From a bacterium (GTDB lineage: Bacteria > Bacillota_I > Bacilli_A > Mycoplasmatales > Mycoplasmoidaceae), in assembly GCA_017633195.1 (NCBI GenBank), contig JAGBPV010000066.1, positions 1 to 30,300 of the forward strand: DNA of 30,300 nt, in the 5' to 3' direction. Positions 18,200-28,760 of this stretch are shown piece after piece. The notes under the pieces are model-generated. The model saw nothing but the letters and a program-made list of their open reading frames with translations, did not search any database and was not told where the DNA came from. How positions within the stretch are numbered: the first letter of the stretch is position 1; every line of letters starts with the position of its first letter. A program made the translations under genes and the position numbers.

Positions 18200-20128
18200 A
18201 TGAAAAAACACTATAGCAAACAAACAAAAGGTGATTATAGCAGGAACTTGGTAACAAGTAACTCAAGCCTTTTTACAACAAGAAATATTATTCAAGATTT
18301 CAGTTTCAATGATGAAGAGTTCAGACATGCCAAAATTATTAATAGAATTTTTGGTACAAATAAATTTATAAAAGTCTTTTTAAGATTATTATTCCCTAGT
18401 TTATTTTGAGGCTTGTTTACAGCCTTAGTTCCCATTTTATTTAACACCATGATTAATGGTTTTTATCAAGATAGTCAAATTGGAAACCAATTATATTTAA
18501 GTGTTAACTATACTTCTTATTTATTCTCATTTTTAAATCCATTAATTTGTTCTTTTATCTTTGCTTGTTTTCCTGCAGTAGCAAACTACATTGCTATTCA
18601 TAATAAGAAAAAATTACAAGAAACATTACGTTGAAGTGTGTATATTACTTTGATTGTGTGTATTATTGGACTAATTTTTGAAGAAATTTTTGCTACTCAA
18701 ATTGCATTAGCATTAGTATGACAATTCACTCCACCTGTAACAGGGGTTGACTTAGTCCAAACAAATTATTCAGTGATTATTATTCGTTGATTAGCATTTT
18801 CAAGTTTCTTTTACTTATGATTATGACTTTATGTTCCAACACTATCAAGTATGAAAAATTCAAGAGCATTATTTTATTCATCAGTAATTGGATTTATTTA
18901 TTTTATAATCTCATACCCATCATATTTACACTCAACTTATGTAAATGTAGGTAGTGGTACATTAGCAACTCCAGATATTCAAGATCACTTATATGGAATT
19001 ATTAATGGTATTGGTGGAATATATTTAGGATACTTTATTATTCAACCACTATTCTTATTGATATATTGTTATTGACCAAGAGAATTTAAAGTTGCAGAAG
19101 CTTGATTTATCAATATTTTTATTTATTTTTGAAATGGAATTAATCGTTTTAGTAAAGATTATCAAATAGCAACAAGAAAAAGAGTTCAACAATTTCCAAA
19201 AAATTATTTAGTTCACTCAACTACTAAAGAAGAATATACTGATTACGAAAGAGATTTATTATTTTTTCAAACAGGTTTTAGCGTAAGTGCAATTTTATTA
19301 AAACAAATTTTTGTTCTTGCTTGAGTAATCTTATTAGATCAAATTTTCTATGCTGTTTTAAATTTAATTTTAATGGTTTATGGAACTAATTATCATGGAT
19401 ATTGAAATGGTTGAAATGGTATTCCACCAACACATGATGCAAAATTAAATTTACACATGGCTAAAGAGTATTATAAATTAATTCTTGCTAATGTTTCACT
19501 AATATCAACATATATTTTTACTATTTATAGTGGTTTTAGTTTATTGCCTCAATATTTTGTTGGATACTACATTGGTTTTGGTGATAAACAAACAGCATTC
19601 CACAATTCTACTATTTTAACTAATTGATCAATTTTATTTGGTTTATTTATTGCAATTATCATTATTATTTATGGAAGTTTTATTAATGAGTTAATTTATT
19701 CAACTTCTGATCCTAATAACTTCTATTACTTTGTATATCATGGTAAGAAAGTTGCTTTAGGAACTTATAAACAATTATGAAGCGATGCATTTAATATGGA
19801 ACTTATTTATGCATTAGCAGTACTGTTTGATACATCAGTAGCAATGACTTATTACATTCTTTTATCTGGTGGAAGTAAATTTATTATTTTTGCTGATTCA
19901 TTAATTCAATTAATTAACTCCTTAGCATTAATTGGTTTATACTATACAAACTATGATAACTTCTATGTATATTATTTAGTAAATAGAATTCATACATTTT
20001 TAAAATTCTTTATATCATTAGTTGTTATTTATGCAAAAGGTGCATTATGAGGTGTTGATTCAACACATAATAAAAAAGGTTGGTTCAAACAAAGAATTAA
20101 ACACAGAGAACTTAATTTTATTGCTTAA
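18200..20128 (+). CDS. Large MATE-like polytopic membrane protein
   Basis: This 642-residue protein has a hydrophilic N-terminal tail of about 60 residues and then around twelve hydrophobic segments in two groups. The first group (GLFTALVPILFNTMINGFYQ, then a helix ending CFPAVANYIAIHNKKKLQET) resembles MATE/MOP-flippase transporters, with the polar N-terminal part of helix 1 and the basic loop after helix 2-3. A hydrophilic linker of about 80 residues (about 296-375) separates the halves, and the whole is about 190 residues longer than typical MATE pumps. Many Trp are TGA. Substrate is unknown. Other multi-helix transporter classes are not excluded. It stands alone between two terminators. 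Confidence 0.6.
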
Positions 20129-20137
20129 AAATATATT

Positions 20138-20168
20138 AACTATTAGTTTTAAAACTAATAGTTTTTTT
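20138..20168 (+). terminator. Terminator after the MATE-like gene
   Basis: AACTATTAGTTTT (20138-20150) and AAAACTAATAGTT (20151-20163) are a perfect 13-base palindrome followed by more T. Stem AACTATTAG/CTAATAGTT. Confidence 0.85.
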
Positions 20169-20223
20169 ATATATATTGTTTTTTTGTACTTATTGAAGAT
20201 TTTTTTATGTATTTTTAATTTAA

Positions 20224-20281
20224 TATAATAAAACTTTTAATATTAAATGAATATAATTAAAATAACTGTAATATGAAAGGG
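20224..20281 (+). promoter_or_regulatory. pepA promoter region
   Basis: Two TATAAT boxes, 20224-20229 (inside AATTTAATATAATAA, shared with the tig promoter) and 20252-20257. GAAAGGG (about 20275-20281) is the ribosome binding site, 10 bases before ATG 20292. Confidence 0.5.
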
Positions 20282-20291
20282 TTAATTTCAA

Positions 20292-21635
20292 ATGACAATT
20301 AATAGTAAAAAAACTTTTACTCCTTTTAAAGCTATTAATATAAAAGATGTAAAAGATTCTAAAAATAAAGAATTATTTAAAACATACAAAGATAAAGATA
20401 GCAACATTCAATATATTGTTTTAAGCAATGATATGTTATCAGGAGATTTTGTTAATGCATTACAAAACTTCTTATTAAGTAGTAAAGAATCATATTCAAT
20501 TGATTTTGAATCTTTTAGCAATTTTGATATTGCTGAAAAAGATTTAGTAAATATGATTGTTAATGCAATTTATTATGGTGAAAATATTCCATTTGAATGC
20601 AAAACTAAAAAAACTGAATTATTTCAACACAATCTAGTTATTGATGAAAAGAAATATAAACAAGAATTAGAAGAAGCAAAAGTTATTGCTGATACATCAA
20701 TCTTTGTAAGAAGACTTCAAGATATGCCAATCAACTTAATGAGATCTTTTAATTTTGTTGAAGAAATTAAAGAAGCATTTAAAGATGTTAAGGGTGTAGA
20801 AATCATTGTTCATGATAAGAAATGATTAGAAAAGAAAGGTATGAATTTGCTTTTAGGAGTTAATGCTGGAAGCAATGATGAACCTTATTTAATTGAAGCA
20901 AGATATATTGCAGAAGGAAAAGATAAACCAACAACTGCTTTAGTTGGAAAAGGTGTTTGTTTTGACTCAGGTGGATATGATTTAAAACCAGCTCCTCACA
21001 TGAGATGAATGAAGTTTGATATGAGTGGTGCTGCAACAGTTATGGGAACAGTATTAGCATTAGCAAAGAATAAAGTAAAAACAAATGTAGTTGCTTTAGG
21101 TGCTATGGTTGCTAATGAAATTGGTCCAAATGCGCAACACCCTGATGATATTTGACAATCATATAGTGGAAAATATGTTGAAATTGACAATACTGATGCT
21201 GAAGGTAGATTAATTATGGCTGATGCTATTGCATATGCTGTAAAAGATCTAAAAGAAGAATTAAAAGTTAATAGATTAATTGATATTTCAACATTAACTG
21301 GAGCAATGATTTATGCTTTAGGTGATACTTTCACTGGCGTTTGATGTACAAAAGACAATTCTTGACAAAAATATGAATTAGCTGCAAAAGAAGCAGGTGA
21401 ACTAGTTTGAAGAATGCCTTTCCACAAAGATTTCTTAGATATGCTAAAATCAGAAATTGCTGATATTTCTAACAGTGTAAGTAAACCACAAGGTGGATCA
21501 AGTAGAGCTGCTGAATTTTTAAAATTCTTTACAGATGGAATTGACTATATTCATTTAGATGTTGCTGGAACAACAGATAGAAACAATAAAGGTCAAGCTT
21601 CAATGTTAAGAAGTATGTACAACTTTGTTAAATAA
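20292..21635 (+). CDS. pepA: Leucyl aminopeptidase (M17 family)
   Basis: This 447-residue cytoplasmic aminopeptidase removes N-terminal residues from peptides using two metal ions. All active-site residues of the family are in place with the E. coli PepA spacing: Lys220, Asp225 and Lys232 in [14 protein letters not shown], Asp243 in MKFDMSGAA, and Asp302, Glu304, Arg306 in NTDAEGRL. The N-terminal domain is shorter than in E. coli. TGA Trp occur at about 20823, 21004 and later. It is a single-gene unit between terminators. In a peptide-dependent mollicute it likely supplies amino acids from imported or degraded peptides. Confidence 0.96.
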
Positions 21636-21668
21636 TTTAAAATTTTAGATTCAAAGTTTATAAGTAGA

Positions 21669-21700
21669 AAAATAAAGGTAACTAAATACCTTTATTTTTT
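21669..21700. terminator. Bidirectional terminator between pepA and glycosyltransferase
   Basis: AAAATAAAGGTA (21669-21680), 6-base loop, TACCTTTATTTT (21687-21698), flanked by A and T runs. It serves converging genes; the minus-strand stop codon is at 21699. Confidence 0.88.
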
Positions 21701-22829
21701 AATTTAAGTATTTTTTAAAAATATTTGATCATTTATCTATAAATAATTCATGATTTAAATTATTTTTTGCAAATTCATAAGAATTATTTACTAGTTTTAA
21801 GTATTGTTCTTCACTTGAATTATATAATTTAAGAATTTCTTCACAAATTTTATCAATATTTCATTCTTTTTGGATTAATAATCCATTTTTTTCATTATCT
21901 ATTAAAAATTTAGCACTTTGATAAGTATTAGATAGTATTAATGGTAAACCGTTACTTAAAGATTCAACTAATGAATATGAATATCCTTCATATTTGCTTA
22001 ATAAAATACAAAATTTATATTTTTGAACAATTTTATTAATATCTTGATGTTCTAAATTACCTTTATAACTTTGTCCTAATTTAGCAATTAATTTTTTATC
22101 ACCTTTTCCATAAAAATCAATTAAATCTAACTTTTCATTAATTGCTATTAATTCATCAATATTTTTTTGACCATTTTCAATTCTTCCAAAATAAATGATT
22201 CTTTTTCTATCTTTAATAAAATTTCAATTTAAATCTAAAATTTCTTCTTTATTTGATAGATTAATTAGGTTGTAATTAAAATTATCATTTCTTATAGTTT
22301 TTAGATATTGCAAATTATACTTGTCATATAAAACTATATTGCTATAATTTTGAATTGGATTTTTCATTCCAAATAATTTCATAGAAGTTAAATTAAAATA
22401 CTTATTAAAACCTTTTAAATGTTTCATTTCATAAAATTCTGGAGTAACATGTTGAATTCAAATAAAATTATTCTTATTTTTAAATTTTTCATAATAAGTA
22501 ATTGTTGAATCAATTATCAAATCATAATGAAATTGATTTTCAAGTTTATAGATTAATTTACGAAATTTCTTGATATGGAATCCAATTTTTAATTTAAAAG
22601 GAATTTTATTTTCATTTTTTGTTAATGCTTCTGTACCTTTTATATGAAATATTTCATCAGGTATTTTTTTATTTTGCATATTATTAAAAATATCTAATAA
22701 ACATGCTTTATGAATAATGACATTACTAAAATTTGTTTTTAAAATATTAAGTAAAATTGTATTATAGTTTTCAACTCCACCTAATCCATAATCAGGTCTA
22801 TTTTCAATAATTAAAATTTTCTTATTCAT
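21699..22829 (-). CDS. GT4-type glycosyltransferase
   Basis: This 376-residue GT-B fold enzyme has an N-terminal acceptor domain starting KKILIIENRPDYGLGGVENY, with the Gly-Gly-Val loop common in GT4 enzymes. The C-terminal nucleotide-sugar domain has YFGRIENGQKNIDEL and KYEGYSYSLVESLSNGLPLI, the EX7E motif (Glu281, Glu289). Trp encoded by TGA fragment the frame at about 22224 and 22455; reading through them gives one intact protein. In mollicutes such enzymes make glycolipids or capsular and surface glycans; the acceptor is unknown. It lies 22 bases downstream of rnhB on the same strand and has no Shine-Dalgarno. Confidence 0.88.
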
Positions 22830-22851
22830 ATATTTATTTGTTGATTAATAA

Positions 22852-23493
22852 TTACTTATTATTATAAGTTTTATTAATCTTGGTACTATTTTTTACTGGT
22901 TTATAATTTAATCTGTGATAGTTTTTAATAATTCCAAATTTCTTAATTGCTTCTAAGTGTTTCTTAGTACCATACCCACTATTATTTATAAAATCATATT
23001 CTTTATATAATGGATGTGATAAACAAAATTTTTTAATTAATTCATCTTTAATATGTTTTGCAATAATACTAGCACTAGCAATATTTAATGAAATTTGATC
23101 TCCATGAATTAAACTCAAACATTTTTTATTTGATTTTGGTTTTTCATAATCAACCAAAATTAAATCCACATTATCTTCTAATTCTTCAATAATTTTATTC
23201 ATTCCATATAAACTAGCTTTCTTAGGACTTAGTTTATTGATTATTGATACAGGAATAACTTCATAATGATAAATACAGTTTTTTATTAAATATTCATATA
23301 ATTTTTCTCTTTTATTTTTAGTTAATTTTTTGGAATCATCAATTTGATCTATGATTTTTTTATCAAGTTTGTTAATGTTTAATATGCATCCGCAAACAAC
23401 CATTTCTCCTGCAAGATTACCTCTTCCAGCTTCATCTATTCCTAAAATCTTATAATTTAATAAGTTAAATCTTTTTTCAAAATAATATTTCAT
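22852..23493 (-). CDS. rnhB: Ribonuclease HII
   Basis: This 213-residue enzyme nicks RNA or single ribonucleotides in DNA duplexes. Catalytic residues are Asp20 and Glu21 in GIDEAGRGNLAGEM, Asp115 in LILVDY and Asp132 in HGDQISLNIASASIIAK, with the family's C-terminal NSGYGTKKHLEAIKKFG. ATG 23493 was preferred over the in-frame ATG at 23559, which would add 22 hydrophobic residues not normal for the family and would overlap the divergent gene's start at 23534. No Shine-Dalgarno is seen. A TATATT box lies 10 bases upstream of the chosen start. Confidence 0.94.
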   Translation of the reverse strand: MKYYFEKRFNLLNYKILGIDEAGRGNLAGEMVVCGCILNINKLDKKIIDQIDDSKKLTKNKREKLYEYLIKNCIYHYEVIPVSIINKLSPKKASLYGMNKIIEELEDNVDLILVDYEKPKSNKKCLSLIHGDQISLNIASASIIAKHIKDELIKKFCLSHPLYKEYDFINNSGYGTKKHLEAIKKFGIIKNYHRLNYKPVKNSTKINKTYNNK

Positions 23494-23533
23494 ACTTTTA
23501 AAAAATATAATATTATTTATAATATTAATATTC
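23494..23533. promoter_or_regulatory. Very short divergent promoter region, rnhB / secDF-like
   Basis: Only 40 bases separate the two chosen starts. On the plus strand TATAAT occurs at 23506-23511 and 23518-23523 (10 bases before ATG 23534). On the minus strand TATATT lies 10 bases before the rnhB ATG. Neither start has a Shine-Dalgarno. Confidence 0.4.
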
Positions 23534-26491
23534 ATGAATAGATTTTTTAAAAAATTCAAAAATAAAAAGAATAAGTGATTATATTATTTATTGTTTTGAA
23601 TTTTCTTTCCTTTAACTATTATTGGCTTAATAACTTCATTTTGTTATATTCCAAATCAAATGAGTAATAATAGATCAACTGAATATACTCAAAGCACTGA
23701 AATCAGTGTTAATTTTGCTAATAATAGCAATGATATTCACAGTTTATCAAATACTCAACAAGAAGCTAAAACTGCTGCAAAAAATTATTTACTTGCTTTA
23801 AAACTATCAGGATTAGCAAGTGTTAATATTCAACCATATGTTTATAGTAAAGTTGTTAATGATGCTACAAATTACTATTATGGATTAAATTTAGTCTTTG
23901 CTAATGAAACAAGTACTAGTTTATTTAATTCATATGTCTCAGTAAATACTTTTTATGATAGTTCTAATTTAATGACTCTTGATTTTATACAACAACAAGA
24001 AACTAATAATGTTGTACAAAACAGAACCAGTAGTAGTGATTTATCAAGAACTTATTATGATTATCATACTGTTGCAGGTGTAGAACCAACTAACAATAAT
24101 AATGATGAATTTATCAGTGCAGAAAATAACTTTGATTATAAAACTGCAAAATTAGCAATTACTAATGGTCATCCATATTTAAATATTGATTTAAACAATA
24201 GAGTTAATTTAAGTAATATTATTACAAATACAAATGATCAATATTTATGATGAACAAATAAAGCAGCTTTTGTAGCTTTTTGCAATAACTTATACAGTTT
24301 ATATTGATTAAATCAACAATGACCAAATTTACAAAATGTCATTCCAAGTAACTTATATACAATAAGTTGTCATAACGTTATTAGAAATTTATTAACAACT
24401 TTTAATAACAATTTCCAAGGATTTGCACAATCTTTGTATCAAATTATTGGTTCAAATAACTATATAAGTTTTAATTCTTCAACAATTCCTCATGCTGGAA
24501 GTTTAACAAAAAACTATAACTTAATCACTTTACAAAATATTGATAATATCTTATTAACTAAGATTCCAGGAACAAGTAAAACTTTATATTCAAAATACAG
24601 TTCTCAACTAAATTCTTATATTCTTGCAGACATTAATAGCACTAATTACAAGAAATATTTTAGTAATATTTCAGGTCAAGAATCAAATGTCTTAACCTTA
24701 AATATGACTAATGAATTGCAATATAGTGCAAATGAATTATCAAGAATCTATTTGTTAATTCAACAATGAAAAGATAACTTATTAAATCCTGTAATAAGTC
24801 CAAAAAATATTAGAAATACTAATGCAAATACTTATAGTAATGTAAATATTAATCCATTTAATATTTGAAGCAATATTAATAATTTATTAGTTGCTAATAA
24901 CACTTATTCTAGTGCTCCATCAACTAATACCATGATTGCTTTACCAAAAGCAAAATTAGTATTTAATCCAACAACAATTATCATTCCTTTTAGCACTAAC
25001 TCATATCAAACTTCAAATATTGTTAATACAACTCATTACATCTTAAGTAATTCAGTAACTCATATTAGTGCTTGAAAAGCGATTTTTATAAGTATTTTAG
25101 TAATTATTTTAATTATTGGAATCTTAGTTTCAATATTATATAGATTTCCAGGATTTATTGTTTGAATAATAAGTTCTGCAACATTAGGAATTAGTGCATT
25201 AACTTATCATGATCTTGCTTTAATAACTTCTAATGGAAGTTTATTTGCATATTTAATTTCATATATCATGACCTTATTTATTTTTATTATTTTCTTGCAA
25301 AAAACTGAAGAATTTTATAGGTCTGGTATTAGTTATATTCTTGCTTTTGAAAAAGGAATTAGGTATTTTGTAACATATGGTTTAGATTTACATATTCTTG
25401 TATTTTTAACTTCTTTAGCCTTTGTATATTTTGCTAGTTTTGAATTACAAACAATAGGAATTGTTATTGCAATTTATTTTGCTTTAAGTTTCTTAATTAA
25501 TTATTTGATTGGTTGATTTATCTTGTTTATTTTCAATAATTTTGATTTAAATATTAATTACAATTTTTATACAACAAAATATTCATATAAATCAAATATC
25601 AAAAATTATGAATATGTAAGTCAATTTGCATTAAGTGTAGATCCAGAAGGACATTATGATTTAAGTGCTTTTGATGCAATTTTATCAAATAAGAGTAAAT
25701 TAAGTATTTATTTAAAACCAACTAAAAAAGTTAATTGATTTTTAAGAATTAGTTTCATATTAGCTTTAGTATTTATGCTTACTTTTGCAATTGTTGCAAT
25801 AATTATTTACTTTAAGATTGGATATTATGTTTATCCTGATTTAAAAAATCATTTAACACATAATATTAGTGCTAATTTCTTATTTGATCAAATCTTAACA
25901 ACAATTTTAATTGGTAATGGTTTTAGTTGCATCTATATGTTAATAAGATTTGGTAAATCAATAATTTACTTTATTACTAGTTCAATAAGTGCTTATTTAA
26001 TGATTAGTTTCTTTTTAATGTGTACTTTTAATAGAAGTATTCAAAATATTGAAGGTGTTGTATTTAGCATTTTTTTAAGTATTTTTATTAATGCTTATAT
26101 AAACGTTTTAATTAATCATTTATTTAAATTTAAGACTGAAATTACAAAATCAGAAAGTTTAAATATGATGAAAAATGTCATATTTAATAACAAAAACACT
26201 TATTTTATCTTTGCTATTATAATGAGTCTTGTTTTAATTATTAACTTGATTTTAAATTCTAGTGACTTATTTGTTTTAGATTTCTTATTGTTTGTACCTT
26301 TTATTACAGTTTGATTTAGTAGTTTCATTTTTAGCATTTATTTAAGATTTATATATGTTTTAATCAAGAATGAATTCTTTAAGGTTGAATCAAAAGTTCA
26401 AAGAAAGAATTATGACACTATAGAAGAACAAATCATTGAAGGAATTAATGAGTTTAGTATTAAACAAAGAGAAAGTTTTATTTATGAATAA
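23534..26491 (+). CDS. secDF: SecDF-like RND-family export membrane protein
   Basis: This 985-residue protein begins with a basic tail and one membrane helix (about 16-40), then an extracellular domain of about 470 residues rich in Asn, Ser and Thr. Five clustered helices follow (about 515-670), then a soluble stretch and a second set of about six helices from about 735. This 1+5 and repeated layout is that of SecDF, the RND-type helper of Sec secretion. QKTEEFYRSGISYILAFEKG resembles the SecD segment after helix 4. ATG 23534 was chosen because it supplies helix 1; a later Met at 23660 would lose it. Sequence similarity by eye is weak outside that segment, and mollicute relatives are very divergent. 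Many Trp are TGA. Confidence 0.62.
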
Positions 26492-26497
26492 AAATAT

Positions 26498-26529
26498 AAA
26501 CATCCTATTTAAAGGATGTTTTATTTTTT
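26498..26529 (+). terminator. Terminator after the SecDF-like gene
   Basis: AAACATCCT (26498-26506), loop ATTTAA, AGGATGTTT (26513-26521), then TATTTTTT. Confidence 0.88.
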
Positions 26530-26549
26530 AGATATAAATTCAATTTTAA

Positions 26550-26555
26550 TATAAT
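26550..26555 (+). promoter_or_regulatory. -10 box for thiI operon
   Basis: TATAAT at 26550-26555 in TTTTAATATAATTATA. The ATG at 26575 would have a leader of about 12 bases and no Shine-Dalgarno. Confidence 0.45.
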
Positions 26556-26574
26556 TATATAAAAGTTTTAAGTT

Positions 26575-27777
26575 ATGAATAGTTTAATGATTAAATATGG
26601 AGAATTAGTATTAAAAAAAGGCAATCGTAGTAATTTTGTACAATTGCTTTATTTAAATATTAAAAAAGCTTTAAGTGAATTTGTTGATTTAAAATATGAA
26701 AAGAAATTTGATTATTTATTAATTAATAATATTAATGAAAAAGAATTAAATCAAATCTTAGATATTTTAAAATTTCTTCCTGGAATTAACAAAATTTATC
26801 AAGTAAATTTGCTAAAAAAAGAAGCTGATTTAACCAATTTAATAAATTATATTAATGATAATTTAATTACTAGTTTTCATCACACTTTTAGAGTAACAAT
26901 AAAAAGAAAAGATAAGTCATATATTTTATCAAGCATGGAATTTGCTAAAAAAGTTGCATCAACAATTTTATTAGTTAATAAAAATCTAAAAGTAGATTTA
27001 GTTCATTATGATTTAGATGTATATATTGAAATTCATCAAGATTATTTTTTTGTTTTAAGCAATGAAGTTATTGGAATTGGGGGATTTCCTGTAAGTAAAG
27101 AAAATCAAACTTTAGTCTTAATTTCTGGTGGTATTGATAGTCCTGTTGCAGCAAATTTGATGTTAAAAAAAGGTTTTCATATTGACTTCATAACTTTCAT
27201 TTCCCCTCCTTATACATCAATTGAAGCAAAAAATAAAACAATTAAGTTAGCAAGAAAAATTACAATGAATGGGAAATTATGTAAGAGTAGATTGTTTATT
27301 ATTAATTATAGTAATATTCAAAATGAAATTAGTCATTTAGAATTAACTTCTTACAGAATTAATTTAATGCGTCGTTCTTTTTTTAGAATTAGTGAACATT
27401 TAGTGAAATATTTAAGATACAAATCAATTACAACTGGTGAAAGTTTAGGACAAGTTGCATCTCAAACTCTAAATAGCATGTACAGTATTAGTGAAGTTTT
27501 ACATGATACTTTAGTTTTTAGACCATTATTAACTTATGATAAAAATGAAATTATTAATTTAGCAAAATATTATGATACTTATGAAACTTCAATTCTTCCT
27601 TATTTAGATTCATGCAGCATTTTTGCACCAAACAATCCAGTTACTAAACCTAATGTAATAACTGCAAAAGAATTAGAAGATAAACTACCTTTATTATTAA
27701 CTTTAGAAGATGAAGCAGTAAAAAAGCAAAACATGGAGATTATTAAATTATGAGAACCAGAAACTTTATCAAATTAA
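26575..27777 (+). CDS. thiI: tRNA 4-thiouridine synthetase ThiI
   Basis: This 400-residue enzyme adenylates and thiolates U8 of tRNA. An N-terminal ferredoxin-like and THUMP region (about 1-165) precedes the PP-loop SGGIDSP (184-190) of the ATP-pyrophosphatase domain. Cys347 in LDSCSIFAP corresponds to the conserved Cys of that domain. There is no C-terminal rhodanese domain, as in Gram-positive ThiI, so a desulfurase or other sulfur donor must act directly. TGA at 27751 encodes Trp and the true stop is TAA 27775-27777, giving a 28-base overlap with the next gene. Thiamine synthesis is unlikely to be its role in a mollicute. Confidence 0.93.
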
Positions 27778-28760
27778 ATCGTTTTATTGATAATTTAATT
27801 ACACAAATTATTCAAAACAAAAAAATTGCTTTATTTGTGCATGAAGATCCTGATTTTGATGCTTTAGGTAGTGCTTTTGGTTTAAGAGATGTTATTAAAA
27901 GAAACTTTAAGGATAAAGAAGTACATGTTATTAATATGCAAAAAGCAATTGATGATGATTTAACTTCTGATTTGTATCCTGCTACAGAAGAACTATGTTT
28001 TGATCCACAAGAATTTTGTAAGGATGCAGTTTGTATTAGTGTTGATACGCCATGTTTAAGTAGAGTTTTAGGTAAAGAATATTTTAAGTTAGCTAAAGTT
28101 AGTTTTAGAATTGATCATCATGAATATTTAGAAACTTTTACTGATTATGAATATGTTGATAAAGATGCTAGTAGTGCATGTGAACTAGTAACTTTTTTAA
28201 TTATGAAAGCAAATTTAATTATGCCTTCAAGTAGTGCAACATACTTGTATGCAGGATTGTTAACTGATACTAATAGGTTTATGTTTGATTGTGTAAATGA
28301 TAATACTTATTTAGCAGCAATTATTCTATATAAAGCAAAAGCAGATAGACAAAAAGTCCATAGAACATTATATACAAGAACAATCAATCAAATTAAATAT
28401 GAAAATTATTTATTTAATCTAGCAAAATTTAAAGATCATGTAGCAAGTTTATTTATTCCTAGAGATAGTAATAAACAATTTGACATTATTAATCCTAAAG
28501 GTTTTGTTTATGTGATTGCTAATATTAAAGATTATCCTGTTTGAGTTTGTGGTAGATGAAATGAAAATAAGCAAACTTACAGTTGTAGTGTAAGAAGTTT
28601 AAAAATGCCAATTTTTGATATTGCTAAAAAATATCAAGGTGGAGGGCATATGCTTGCTAGTGGATGTATTGTAAAAGATGAAAATGAATTCAATGAATTA
28701 GTGCAAGATTTAATTGAAGGATATAAAGAATATTCTAAAAAAGAAGAAAATGAAAACTAA
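27750..28760 (+). CDS. nrnA: DHH/DHHA1 phosphoesterase (NrnA / MgpA-like)
   Basis: This 336-residue protein belongs to the NrnA group, which degrades nanoRNAs and pAp, with some members hydrolysing c-di-AMP products. Motif I is HEDPDFDALGSAFG (31-44), motif II SVDTP, motif III the DHH triad Asp122-His123-His124, followed by LLTDTNRF and, at the C-terminus, the DHHA1 motif GGGHMLASG. Two nearby TGA Trp (about 28542 and 28557) end the frame early under the standard code. It starts inside the end of thiI, with GGAG at 27735-27738 as ribosome binding site. The thiI neighbour order is also what I recall for M. genitalium. Exact substrate is inferred. Confidence 0.9.

Noticed and set aside
20022..20228. 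68-codon plus-strand ORF crossing the end of the MATE-like gene
   Set aside because: Overlaps the gene in another frame and runs through the terminator at 20138.
20996..21190. 64-codon minus-strand ORF opposite pepA
   Set aside because: Antisense shadow of the metal-binding core of PepA.
23494..23559. Upstream ATG (23559) for rnhB
   Set aside because: Adds a hydrophobic 22-residue N-terminus unusual for RNase HII and would overlap the divergent SecDF-like start.
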